This document shows positions 10,701-19,128 of a stretch of DNA of 64,000 nt, one piece after another (within the stretch, counting starts at the first letter, position 1; every line of letters starts with the position of its first letter). The DNA is taken from NCBI GenBank assembly GCA_023053575.1, contig JAKZAP010000004.1:4941572-5005571 (forward strand), written 5' to 3'. Source of the DNA: Branchinecta lynchi. Taxonomy: Eukaryota > Arthropoda > Branchiopoda > Anostraca > Branchinectidae. Below the pieces are notes generated by a model. The model was not told the origin of the DNA and searched no databases. It saw only the letters and a program-made list of their open reading frames with translations. The position numbers and the translations under genes were made by a program.

Positions 10701-13012
10701 TGCTTAGGTGGGACTCCATAACGGGATAATACTTTGAGGGAACGGAGGGACATGTTACCTTTCACTAGCATAACTTCAACCTGTCTATCCTATTATGTGA
10801 ACATACACAAACACCTGTTAAGTGAACTCCCAAGAGTTTAACTTCTTTAACGTGCTGAGAGTACGGAATTGGAAAAAAAAAAAAACAGGGTTACTTTTTA
10901 ACACGACTTCGTTAAAACCACTGATTTTTTCATGTTAACCGTTTGCTCAGCGGCGGCTTCTACACAAACATTATTTAAAAATTATTGGGCACTGCTTATC
11001 ATATCACTAAGACATTTCCCCCTACTATACTGATTTTCGTCTCTCTTCGTTATATCACTTTAATGTCGAGCTTCAAGTGATTACATATGCCACCTGTCCG
11101 GTGCCAATACTTAACCTAATGGAGCTTACCTTGACTGTGACCACCCAAATCGAAAGTGGTGAATCTCATGTTTCCTATGGAAAGTTCTTCCGATGCTAAA
11201 AAAAAAAGAAACAAAATCAAACAACAGGACATAGAACTTGGGCGGACAATATAGCGTACAGTAGTCTATTAGACTGTTTAGGGTATTTTTAGGACACTAA
11301 AGGATGGGAAGACGAAGGAGAAAATGAAAAAACGAAACTATTGATAGACTATGAAGCTTTTCCTGGAAAAGTTGAACAATAATAAATAATTAATCATAAA
11401 CTAATCGTCTAGATAGATCGGTGGGTGACAAGACGTTACATTGAGCCTTTGTAGAGACCACTTTTTTTTAATTCTGTCCCTTCGCCGACGATTGACTCCG
11501 TCTGTGGACTCTGCTGTAGTTGCTCTAACTCGAGAAATGGCCGGTAACGAAAAATCACCATATTTTAGAGGGAACAAATGGAATTCTTTTGAAGTAGAGT
11601 TACTGGGCAGGTTCTGGAATCATGGTCTCAGGTGCCGCAAAATAAGGCTGGTCAGCAATCCGCTTGATTATCAATAAGGAGACTATGCTGCTAATAGAAG
11701 AAACTTGAAAGCAAATCCTGCTTACTTGGATGCAATGTAGGGACGTGCTGTGCCATTCTGTCATCTTTCAACATGTGTAGGAGAGTGGTCTTTCCTGCAT
11801 TATCTAGACCAAGGAACAGGAGCTTTCCTGATTTCTTGTACAGACCTGTAATGAGGAAATTCAACAACTAGCACAGGTCCTTTTTCTCAGAATCCTTTTA
11901 GACTACCATGGCCATCTGGCAGCAGCTCTGGCAGACACGTTTTGCCTAATCTCTGTTAACAGGAGTCTTCTGATTGGAAAAATAATAGGCTACAGAAGCA
12001 TACAGCCTGCAAAAGAAAGATTTCCTGTCTCTATTAGGCCTCTTTAAAATTGCAGATAATCCCGCAATTCCATATCACTGTAATAATCCTGGGGAGAAAG
12101 AAAAAAATTATTTTGACTATCAGCATCAGCAAAACAAGTGTTATGGCAAGCCTTAAGCTATGAGCATGTTCCATCCTACTTACCGTAGTTACTACGCATA
12201 AGGTCAAGGATTTTGGCCGCCAAGGCTGGAAGGAATTTTTCTATTTTTAATAATCTGGCCAATCACGTCACAGAGATCGTAGTTACCACGCTTGCTGTGC
12301 TCTCGAGCGTGGTAAGTAAATAGTTAATTTTAAGAAGGCTGGAAAGGTCAGCATAGTAACTTTTTACGAGGCTGGAACCAAAATAGTAACTAAAAGTTAC
12401 TATAATGAGAAGGGTGAAACACACTATATTACTAATTTAGTGTCTACTTCAGCATTTTAAACACTAAAAACTGAATGGGACAGGGCAGAACGATGGTGTC
12501 TGTAGGTCTGTTCATCATGAAAAGAAGTAGCCTATCTTAAACAATTACAGAGAGGGTGCACAGACAAATTTTGAACATACACTCCCGCCCCCCCCCCCCC
12601 CCCCGAATCACTTTATACAAACATGATTGAAAAGTATAGGAACGTGGGAACCTTTTGGCTTCCTTATGAACTTCTTGATTTCATTCAGTGCATCAAGATG
12701 GATTTTCTTATGCTGTTCTGCTGCTGTCACAGTTTTCTGAGGACCCTTCTACTGGGACCTGGGCCAAAGAGGAACTCTGCACCTTTCCTATTTTAAATGG
12801 ACTTTAGATGGATTCCTTGGGTTTCGTCTTTAAGTCCTAAAGTCATTGCTGAAAGTGTTGAGTTGTTTCCATCATATGGTAACACCCTACTGGAATAGTT
12901 ACCATTTGTTTATGCAATTTCTCTACACAACCCAGAATTACAAAAAAAACAGGAATGTTGCAGACTTACCTAAATATCCAAGAACTCCTGTTAACCAATC
13001 CCAGAGAAACAT
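4546..13012 (-). CDS. SAR1: SAR1 small GTPase (COPII), four exons, C-terminus missing
   Basis: SAR1 is the Arf-like GTPase that starts COPII coat assembly at ER exit sites. Exons join as 13012-12970, 11845-11726, 11195-11130 and 4781-4546. The intron phases match: G|GT makes Gly15, A|CA makes Thr55, G|CC makes Ala77. The predicted 155 residues begin [15 protein letters not shown], the short amphipathic N-terminus of the family. They contain the P-loop GLDNAGKTT (27-35), the switch II motif DLGGH (70-74, His74 being the catalytic position) and NKID (129-132). The family is usually about 190-198 residues, so about 40 C-terminal residues are missing. That exon should follow phase 0 after Lys155. 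I did not find it in 1-4545, so it probably lies left of the window. Intron 3 (4782-11129) carries a LINE remnant, a family B copy and two MITEs. Nothing suggests a pseudogene. Confidence 0.93.
5222..6045 (-). repeat. Family B element (GGGATCCC-bounded), inverted copy in SAR1 intron 3
   Basis: Read on the minus strand, it starts at TTTTGGGCCCAAAACGTAAG (about 6045; GGGCCC here instead of GGGATCCC) and passes GGAGGGATACCTATGACATC and TTGTCCGTCCGTCCGTC. It then repeats blocks containing GCTGAATTCG..., CCGGACAA and CCGGAATCCGG, and ends at TTTTGGGATCCCATCG...ACCTTTGGTCTTGTT (about 5228). Same order as the copies at 19506, 21851, 39554 and 49552. No protein coding is seen. Confidence 0.75.
6430..6650 (+). 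repeat. Short interspersed repeat, also at 38690-38890(-) and 60725-60878
   Basis: Shared landmarks are TTTAAAGTTTAACTG at one end, a T-run after AAAGGGATTT, ACGTTCAGAATATCTACGG, and CGCAAAATTCTACTGTGACG. The copy at 38690-38890 is inverted and extends equally far. The copy at 60725-60878 stops where the intact LINE begins. Length and dispersal suggest a SINE or MITE. No tRNA-like head is evident. Confidence 0.55.
6690..6780 (+). repeat. Degenerate copy of the hammerhead-bearing repeat
   Basis: It contains GAGGACCCTTGCCAAGAAGG and AATATCGCTG in the same order as the copies at 46502 and 48351. The catalytic strand is damaged: the CTGA of the core and the GAAA are altered (ATACGAGG and AAGCAATA). 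Treated as a dead relic. Confidence 0.5.
7570..9125 (+). pseudogene. Broken non-LTR retrotransposon (RT ORF), same family as 23449-25245(-)
   Basis: Pieces read [51 protein letters not shown] and [12 protein letters not shown], which are RT motifs up to motif A. The frame then jumps at about 8340 straight to LKFADD (motif C), so the segment carrying the catalytic-core motif B is deleted. The C-terminal half reads [33 protein letters not shown] and [13 protein letters not shown], with further frameshifts near 8810 and 9060 and in-frame stops upstream near 7750 and 7940. Inactive. The CR1/L2-like style of the sequence is only an impression. Confidence 0.85.
9253..9623. mobile_element. MITE with AGTTGCGTTTT terminal inverted repeats
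   Basis: The left end is AGTTGCGTTTTTTATACCGA and the right end is its inverse, TCGGATTCAAAACGCAACT. The flanks read AAT on both sides, which fits either a 3-bp AAT or a TA target duplication. The interior contains several palindromic GAATTC/GAGAAT motifs (GCGATTCT, GAATTCTCGATTCTC). A diverged second copy lies at 17541-17925, and a left end alone at about 41500-41560. Non-coding. Confidence 0.75.
9981..10381. mobile_element. MITE with ACCATGGTA-rich inverted ends (copy 1)
   Basis: The left end is AGTTGTGTTTTTGCTGATA followed by CCATGGTAACTG. The right end is the inverse, CCATGGTATCAGC then AAAAACGCAACT. Internal motifs ACCACGGTAACTG, ATCGTGGTATCTGATAC and TGCAAAAACGACT recur in both orientations, making the element almost wholly self-complementary. 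Second full copy at 44546-44861. Related pieces at 35105-35230 and 35570-35660. Flanks are AAT/AAT. Confidence 0.75.
10382..11129. other. SAR1 intron 3 sequence, nothing recognised
   Basis: An AT-rich stretch with a short poly-A run at 10874-10885 and no recognisable domain or repeat boundary. Confidence 0.4.
11130..11195 (-). CDS. SAR1: SAR1 coding exon 3 (switch II)
   Basis: A 66-nt exon with acceptor TTTTTAG|CATCGG and donor CAGTCAAG|GTAAGC. It encodes [20 protein letters not shown] then SQ, including the switch II DLGGH motif. It is too short to be picked up as an open reading frame, but both splice sites and both phases fit the neighbouring exons exactly. Confidence 0.92.
11726..11845 (-). 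CDS. SAR1: SAR1 coding exon 2 (P-loop)
   Basis: The acceptor is TTACAG|GTCTGTAC and the donor CATCCAA|GTAAGC. The exon encodes residues 15-55, from [12 protein letters not shown] through the nucleotide-binding P-loop GLDNAGKTT to HVPTLHP. Length 120 nt, phase 1 at both ends. Confidence 0.93.
12970..13012 (-). CDS. SAR1: SAR1 coding exon 1
   Basis: Start codon at 13012-13010. The exon encodes [14 protein letters not shown] plus the first base of Gly15. The donor is TTTAG|GTAAGT. It is a very short first coding exon (43 nt). The hydrophobic N-terminal helix is the expected membrane-inserting segment of SAR1. Confidence 0.9.
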
Positions 13013-13119
13013 TGTGCAAGTATGAGTTTCTTGTGTACAATTTCCAAGATCTGCGAAGGAAATCTTAGATTACTGATAAACCGGCTGACAAGTCTCAGAT
13101 GATAAGAATAGTGAAGTGT

Positions 13120-13760
13120 ATTATGTTACAAACCAAATTGGTATCAGAGCCACTACAACATCAACAGAAGAGGAGACAGATCTTGGAGTCCTGGTTGACA
13201 ATAAGCTTAAGTTCAGCAACCATGCAAAGAAACTAGCAGCTAAAGCAAAACAGATACTTGGCATAATCAAACGAACATTCACCAGCTGATCCAAACTGGT
13301 AGTTACAAAGCTTTATAAAGGCCTAGTTAGACCGAAGTTGGAGGTTGGTATGTCGGTTGCCAGTCCAGATCTGAAAAAGGACTGTGAAGTAAAGGAAAAA
13401 GTACAGAGAAGGGCTGCCAAATTAGTTCACAGTCCAAAAGACAAGTCCTACAGCCAGAGACTTCAAGAGCTCAACCTACCAAGCCTTAGCTACAGAAGAA
13501 GAAGAGAAGATGCAATCTCAAAATACTTGACAAACAAGTAATGCCCCAACTCTTCAACCTCAGTATATCAGTAATGGCACTCAAAGAAGGTCAGCAAGCC
13601 ATCCACTAGTACCCAAGCTAGAAACCAGTTCTTCACAACTCGAGTGATCAAGAACTGGAACTCCCTGTCCGAGTATACTGTCAAGGCTGAAACATTAGAT
13701 GCTTTCAAAGTTAAGCTGGACAAGGAATTACAATTACAATTTGATCCATAAATATCTTTT
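13120..13760 (+). pseudogene. LINE reverse transcriptase C-terminal remnant
   Basis: The reading starts TTSTEEETDLGVLVDNKLKF and continues KAKQILGIIKRTF, then a stop, KLYKGLVRPKLE, KVQRRAAKLVHS, QRLQELNLPSLSYRRRRED and, after a frame change, FTTRVIKNWNSLSEYTVKAE and DAFKVKLDKEL. This is the region downstream of the YADD motif in CR1-like retrotransposons. The upstream RT core is absent and at least one stop and one frameshift are present. It lies just upstream of the SAR1 start codon (minus strand, 13012), so it may sit in the promoter region. Confidence 0.8.
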
Positions 13761-14488
13761 ACAGAAAAAGAAAAATAGTGCTTGACATGTCATTACAAAT
13801 AAAAAGATCAACCAAGGGACATATATACAATGGTGACCTATAATTTATATATACAATTCACGGTTTAAAATACAATTCATTAGAATACGAACCAGAATTA
13901 AAATGACAAGTCCAAATATAATTCATCATAAGTGTCCCTACTAGCTATTATACAATTCACGGTTTAACATACATGTCATGAAAATATGAAGGCGAATTAA
14001 CATGACAAGTATACAAATAATTCATCATACGTGTCACCACTATTCTAGAATTTAAACAAAAGTGATTGAGATAAAAAGATGCAATTGTCAAACTACTTAT
14101 GGGGCTGAAAAGAAATAGACGACAACAAGTTTTAAAGAGTGTTAAAATGTTCGGTAAAATATGGCACAAAAGAATTGAGGAATCGTTACGATGAATCAGC
14201 ATGAGACGGGTAATTCAGTAGTTTTTTCCCCCAGAATGGTCATCAAAAATCTGGAAGTATAAATGGGATGCAGCAGAGTCAGCAACAGACATTAGCTGTC
14301 TACAAACCAATCAGAAAATCCAAACAAAAAATCATCACACCACCAGAAACTCTACAGGAGCATTGGCACTTTTATCGCAGAATGCGATTTAAGGTAATTT
14401 AAGGTAAACAAGTGGATGCATAAGATTCACAAGGTCTTTGCCATCATTCCTTTGCCAACAGGGCTTCCACTTCCAGGAACAGTAGTGC

Positions 14489-16534
14489 TTGGGCGGTAAA
14501 CAATTGTATACTCTTAATACTTTACATTTGGAGCCTTCCTCTCAATACTCGTGTAGTTTAAACCCTTGTAATAACCCTGATCATTGTAGAAAACTAGAGT
14601 CTTTGTATCTAACAATTCTTGGTATTTTGTTACTAACTGCATGTGAAACTTTACCGACTTCTGCCTTACATGGCCCCAGGTCTGGTTCTGGGGCAGGGGT
14701 CGTGCCTGGTTGGAGTAGTCATGTGAAGGTACATTACCTGGCTGCTAAAAGAGCATTTTTGTCTTGGGTGTCTCATGGTAGACGGATTGGTGATGAGTTT
14801 GATCTGATACGAAGGCTTTTAAATTGTAAATTTCGTAGTTCTTATCGTTGGTGCAAGAAGCATATTGTGCAACTTCGGGCTACGGCACTTGCAAGGGCTC
14901 TTGGGACACTTCAGTTTAATGCGTTTTGGAAGTGTGTTGCGAAGGTTCAACGTGTATCGGTGCCAAAAGTGGCAGAAAGAGTTGGAACAGCGATTGGCCC
15001 TGTTGCGATTGCCGAGTTATGGCGTGGACACTTCAGCGAAGTTTTTTCTTCGGTAGAATCGGATGTGAGTGGTCTGAGGCGTCAGGCCTTTATTGACTCC
15101 CAACTTAACCCTGGTGAGCAGCTGATATCCATAGAGAGTATTTCTCGCGTGGTGTCTGGGCTTGCAGGTAGTAAGTCTGGTGGACTTGATGGTATTACAG
15201 CTAATCACATTAAATTTGCCGGTCCGACTGTGACTTGCATGTTGTCTGTGTTATTTAATGGTTTTCTGAATCATCATTTTGTCCCGGAGGCTTTGACTGA
15301 AGTATGTCTTGTTCCCATACCGAAGACAAGTTCCGGTGATATGTCTGCAGTTTCGAATTACCGACCAATTGCACTGGCTGCAGTTGTGTCGAAGGTGTTT
15401 GAGAAGTGTTTGTACACTATTCTTGAACCCCAGCTTCGTTCTTCACATTACCAGTTTGGGTTTAAAGAAGAATCGTCAACCGATTTTTGTGTTTTTATTT
15501 TACAGGCGGTGATCCAGTATTTCTGGATGTTTTCTATCCCGGTGTTTGTGTGTTTTATTGACGCCAAGGCCGCGTTCGACAGGGTTAACCACGAGAAGCT
15601 TCTGAATAAGATGGTCTCGAGGGGTATTGACCCTAGGATAACTGGAACCCTAGCTGCTTGGTTTCAGACACAGCAGTTCCGAGTGAAGTGGAGCGGTGTA
15701 ATTAGCCAGCCATTCGCAGTGTTGAATGGGGTTCGCCAAGGAGGTGTGCTGTCTCCGTTATTGTATAACCTGTATGTTGATGATTTGAATTTGTTGTTGG
15801 CTAGAACTGGAGTTGGTTGCTTCATACAAGGGCTGTGTTTCAACAACCTTAGTTATGCTGACGACCTAGCCGTTCTTGCCCCAACAGTAGCAGCACTGAA
15901 TAAGCTACTGGCCGTTTGTGATGAATTTGCTTTGATGCATGATGTCGTCTTCAACATGAAGAAAACGCTGTGTATGGCATTCATCCCATGTGGTCTTCAT
16001 TTGAAGATTATCCCAGATGCTGTACTATCTAGTTCAAAGATTCAAGTCGTCCAGCATTTCAAATACTTGGGTTTCACGTTTTCATCTTCGATGACTGCTG
16101 AAGTGCATGTTTCTTCGCTTATGAGGTCTCTACCTATTAGAGCAAATATACTGATAAGGAGGTTTGGTAGTTGCGAGGCCCCGGTAAAGAGTTTTCTTTT
16201 CAGGGCTTACTGCACGCCACTTTACTGCCTTCCTCTTGCTTGTAATGTTAGTGTGAAATGTGAGAATTCTTTTCGGGTAATGTATAATAATTCGTTCCGG
16301 TGGGTTCACGGTCTTCCTTGGAATTGTAGTGCATCGGGAATGTTTGTTGGTGAAGGGCTTCCATCTTTTGGTGAACTTTGGAGGCGGTCAATTCTTTCCC
16401 TTCAAACCAGGATCCTCCGATCGCCTAGCCCACTTCTTAGGATCCTTTGTGGGCCTCAGATGCGGCTTTCTCTGCCTGTATGGCTTGCTTGGACTCGTGA
16501 GTTGTATGCGGGGCTTTTGACAGGAGTCACGTAA
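14489..16534 (+). CDS. Non-LTR retrotransposon ORF2, RT present, endonuclease missing (681 aa)
   Basis: This open frame encodes the linker and reverse transcriptase of a LINE. Visible motifs are NYRPIALAAVVSKVFEKCLY (RT motif 1/2), QFGFKEESSTDFCV, CFIDAKAAFDRVNHEKL (motif A, around residue 360), LNGVRQGGVLSPLLYNLYVD (motif B, around 415), LSYADDLAVLAP (catalytic YADD, around 456) and FKYLGFTFSSS. The N-terminal CRKLESLYL and VPGWSSHVKVHYLAAKRAFL match the connector that normally follows an apurinic endonuclease. No endonuclease lies upstream, so the copy is 5'-truncated near 14480. The 3' region has a GTTTGTTTGTTT run and ends in AATAAAAAAATAAAAATAC (about 16610-16628). Only one element is counted here. 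The reversed endonuclease piece at 17000-17470 belongs to another copy. The RT could be functional but the copy cannot insert on its own. Confidence 0.88.
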   Translation: MGGKQLYTLNTLHLEPSSQYSCSLNPCNNPDHCRKLESLYLTILGILLLTACETLPTSALHGPRSGSGAGVVPGWSSHVKVHYLAAKRAFLSWVSHGRRIGDEFDLIRRLLNCKFRSSYRWCKKHIVQLRATALARALGTLQFNAFWKCVAKVQRVSVPKVAERVGTAIGPVAIAELWRGHFSEVFSSVESDVSGLRRQAFIDSQLNPGEQLISIESISRVVSGLAGSKSGGLDGITANHIKFAGPTVTCMLSVLFNGFLNHHFVPEALTEVCLVPIPKTSSGDMSAVSNYRPIALAAVVSKVFEKCLYTILEPQLRSSHYQFGFKEESSTDFCVFILQAVIQYFWMFSIPVFVCFIDAKAAFDRVNHEKLLNKMVSRGIDPRITGTLAAWFQTQQFRVKWSGVISQPFAVLNGVRQGGVLSPLLYNLYVDDLNLLLARTGVGCFIQGLCFNNLSYADDLAVLAPTVAALNKLLAVCDEFALMHDVVFNMKKTLCMAFIPCGLHLKIIPDAVLSSSKIQVVQHFKYLGFTFSSSMTAEVHVSSLMRSLPIRANILIRRFGSCEAPVKSFLFRAYCTPLYCLPLACNVSVKCENSFRVMYNNSFRWVHGLPWNCSASGMFVGEGLPSFGELWRRSILSLQTRILRSPSPLLRILCGPQMRLSLPVWLAWTRELYAGLLTGVT

Positions 16535-16734
16535 GTGATCTGGTATTTACATTTGTTTGTTTGTTTAGTGTGTTTTTGTTATATTGTGGCCCATGTTGGC
16601 CTTGTTTAAAATAAAAAAATAAAAATACTATTGTCAACTATTTTTATTGACAGCAAAAGCAATGCATAGAGTAGGGTCCCAACTCATGTATCTACACAAC
16701 CATTTTTAAGCCTCTGAACTAGCCTCTACTGGCC

Positions 16735-16990
16735 AAAATGTTTGGGAGGGGGGCCAGGTCTTTACTGACTGTCTGCCGATTTCTATCCTACAGTTTTATT
16801 CAGAAAATGTCTCCTTTTGCAAAAAATCAACCGTATAGGAGCAAATTTGACTTATTTCACGAAAGACCAACTGTTTGAAATTTTTTTTTTACTATTTCCA
16901 AGGAAATCTATGTTTACCAACTTCTTTTTTACAGAATGGCTGACAATCTCCAGGGGGGGGAGGGCACTCCCCTTCCATCCAGACATTATG
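16735..16990. repeat. hAT-like terminal fragment
   Basis: GGCCAAAATGTTTGGGAGGG followed by ACTGACTGTCTGCCG closely resembles the left end of the 27716-31106 hAT-like element (AGCCAAAATGTTTAGGGG then ACCGACTGGCTGG). A G/C run at 16951-16975 may be another such end. No matching right end was found. Confidence 0.4.
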
Positions 16991-17470
16991 CACCTGTCTA
17001 GCATTATGCATACCCAACCATAGCCTATGGCTTGTCTGCTAGACTGATCAAAAATGTTACAGTTCAGATTACCTACCAACACAAATTCTAGATTAAGGGA
17101 TTCACAGTCTGCAACTAAACTTGAAAGCTCACAAGCCTTATCAAAAAGTACTTCGGATCTGTCATTACGATAATCAGTCGGGAGATAAACAGACGCAATA
17201 ACCATATTCTTAATTTTAACTGCAACAAAATAATCACTATCTCCAAACAGACCTCCAAACAGGATCTAAGTGATTCTTAACATAGATGGCTATACCACCA
17301 CTAGGCCGGCCAGCACCCAATAACCCCACATGAACAAGTAACATATGATGAATCAAATCTCAGTAGATTTTCACAGAGAGTTGTGATAAAGTGTTCTTGT
17401 AGACAGAGCACATCAGTAGAACGACAGAGCGATCTCATGAGGGGGATCTTCATTGTGAAACTACCATTAA
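16990..17470 (-). pseudogene. LINE apurinic endonuclease fragment, frameshifted
   Basis: On the minus strand the pieces read RSTDVLCLQEHFITTL (the QEH metal-binding motif), then in another frame LLGAGRPSGGIAIYVKNHLD, then MVIASVYLPTDYRND, and FVLVGNLNCNIFDQSSRQ. The last is the GDFN catalytic motif with Asp changed to Asn and Phe to Leu. The order matches the N-terminal endonuclease of the intact LINE at 60997-63675, whose equivalents are CIQEHLI, LGRPSGGIAIIT and VYMPTNYRD. At least two frameshifts. Inactive. Confidence 0.82.
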
Positions 17471-17540
17471 TGCCCTATGATAGGAAAAAAGTCTGAGCTA
17501 AAATTAGGGGTTATCACCATATTTTAATGAAAGGAACACA

Positions 17541-17925
17541 AGTTGCATTTTTTATCTGAATTCTCCTTGTGATTCTCCTATTTTGCATTTTTGGACTATT
17601 CATATGAAGCGAATTCTCTTTTTCTTGCATTTTTGGCAGAGTGGAGAACGGGGAAATCCTCGGAATTCTGCAGAATTGGGAAGTTGCTCTGATGGTGAAT
17701 TTTTAATTCTCCTCTCTCTATTCTCGTCCCTGATTGGTCAACAGAGTGGGGTTTTCAATATGCATAAAGAAATATATCGGTTGCGGATGAGCTGCCAAAT
17801 TAGTGTTTTTGTCAAAAGCGAGAATGGAGAAGCAGAGCCTGCAGAGGAGCAAAAATGGTAATTTATATGAGAACTGTGATTCAGAAGCCAGAACAGACAA
17901 CTGAGAATTCAGATAAAAAAGTATA
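17541..17925. mobile_element. Diverged copy of the 9253-9623 MITE
   Basis: It runs from AAGTTGCATTTTTTATCTGA to GAGAATTCAGATAAAAAAGT. Internal blocks match the first copy in order, for example GAGAACGGGGAAA, AAGTTGCTCTGATGGTGAAT and CAATATGCATAAA. C to T changes dominate the ends, consistent with CpG decay. Confidence 0.65.
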
Positions 17926-17989
17926 CTACTCTCTCAAAGAAGCCAGACCCAGATGGAAAAAAATTAGAACAATATGAAAAGTGGATCTA

Positions 17990-18214
17990 CAGTTGGGCAC
18001 CAGACTTTTTGGAGAATTCCCCTCCACAGGGGAATCCCCTGCACAGGTGAAAAAGAATCCCCTGTGGAGGAGATGGTGTTGGGGGAAAAGTGCAGTTTTC
18101 CCAACTGCTCACACTTTTCCCCCAACACTATCTCCTCCCCAGGGGATTCTTTTTCACCTGTGCAGGGGATTCCCCTGTGGAGGGGAATTCTCCAAAAAGT
18201 CTGGTCCCCAACTG
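17990..18214. mobile_element. 225-bp near-perfect foldback (hairpin) element with 5-bp target duplication
   Basis: The two arms (about 17990-18095 and 18107-18214) are near-perfect inverted copies around a loop of roughly 10 nt. The outer ends are CAGTTGGGCACCAGAC and GTCTGGTCCCCAACTG. ATCTA occurs directly on both sides (17985-17989 and 18215-18219). The arms carry GGGGAATCCCCTGCACAGG and GGGGAAAAGTG blocks. Reading frames through it run across both arms and are not genes. The very low divergence between arms suggests recent insertion or gene conversion between arms. Confidence 0.85.
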
Positions 18215-18995
18215 ATCTAGGAATATATCTCTCTTACTTGGACAGCTGCCTGCTACCTAGTTAAAGAGACATTTAAGGTTTGAGAATTTTGTTATTGTTT
18301 GAAAGCACGACCAAAAAGCACTGTGATACTTCTGCCACTTTGGGTTCGGCTTTGCTTTGAAAAAGGCAAACCAAACCTGAAAGAATCCTCTACAAACAAC
18401 ATATATACTTCAAACCTGAACGAAAATCACTAGAGTAGTGCCTCTTACAAATATATACCTTAAATATACCTACTGGCAAGGGCCTAAAAGATTTTTGAGA
18501 ATGAATTAGCCTAGGCTAAATTTCTCTTTTTTTTTTAATTTCTGGCTGCCGCGTCACAGCTTTGAATGTAGAAGAGAAAACTGATACCAGCAAAAGATTA
18601 AGGTAGGGAAGGACGCGCTGTCAAATCTTGAAAAGTCTGGGGAAGGTTTCTCTGGTTGGGAATGTTGCAATGGGTGTATTTCTTGTACTTTTTTTATATT
18701 TTGCATGTAGATTTCGTATTTTGCGTCGTGGCTACCACTATCAATAATTCGAGAGTAGATAAACTCTTGAATATCCAGATAAAATTCTTTAAGTTACTAC
18801 GTACTAACAAACTCGATTTTGGTCGGACGTTTCTTTATCAACTCTGCCATTGCAGAAGTTGATGCCTACAACTTTCCTAAATTATTCAGCTAGTGAAATC
18901 AATCAACAAAAATGGAATAAATTCTTTGATCAATCTAGGCCTACTTTCCGGACCTCAGTAGTCTTTGCTTTTGTTTTCTACTAACATCTTATAAT

Positions 18996-19128
18996 ATGGA
19001 GTCAAACAAGGATGATGCTCTTCGGTGCATTCTGATTGCTGAACAAGCTATCCAGTTGGAAAACTTTGAGAAAGCTGAAAAGTTTCTGCAGAAAGCTGAA
19101 AGGCTGTATCCTACTTCAAAGGCAAAAG
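18996..19128 (+). CDS. DNAJB14: DNAJB12/14 exon 1 (start)
   Basis: ATG at 18996 opens [20 protein letters not shown], which matches the conserved family start, so this start is preferred. The exon ends [12 protein letters not shown] plus one base, with donor GCAAAAG|GTTTGT. The following intron (19129-33038) holds family B copies, three hAT-like elements, a LINE and a MITE. Confidence 0.92.

Noticed and set aside
16990..17470. The reversed endonuclease piece as the 5' half of the 14489-16534 LINE, inverted by twin priming
   Set aside because: Twin priming places the inverted segment at the 5' side of the same copy. Here it lies beyond the 3' end and is heavily frameshifted while the RT is open.
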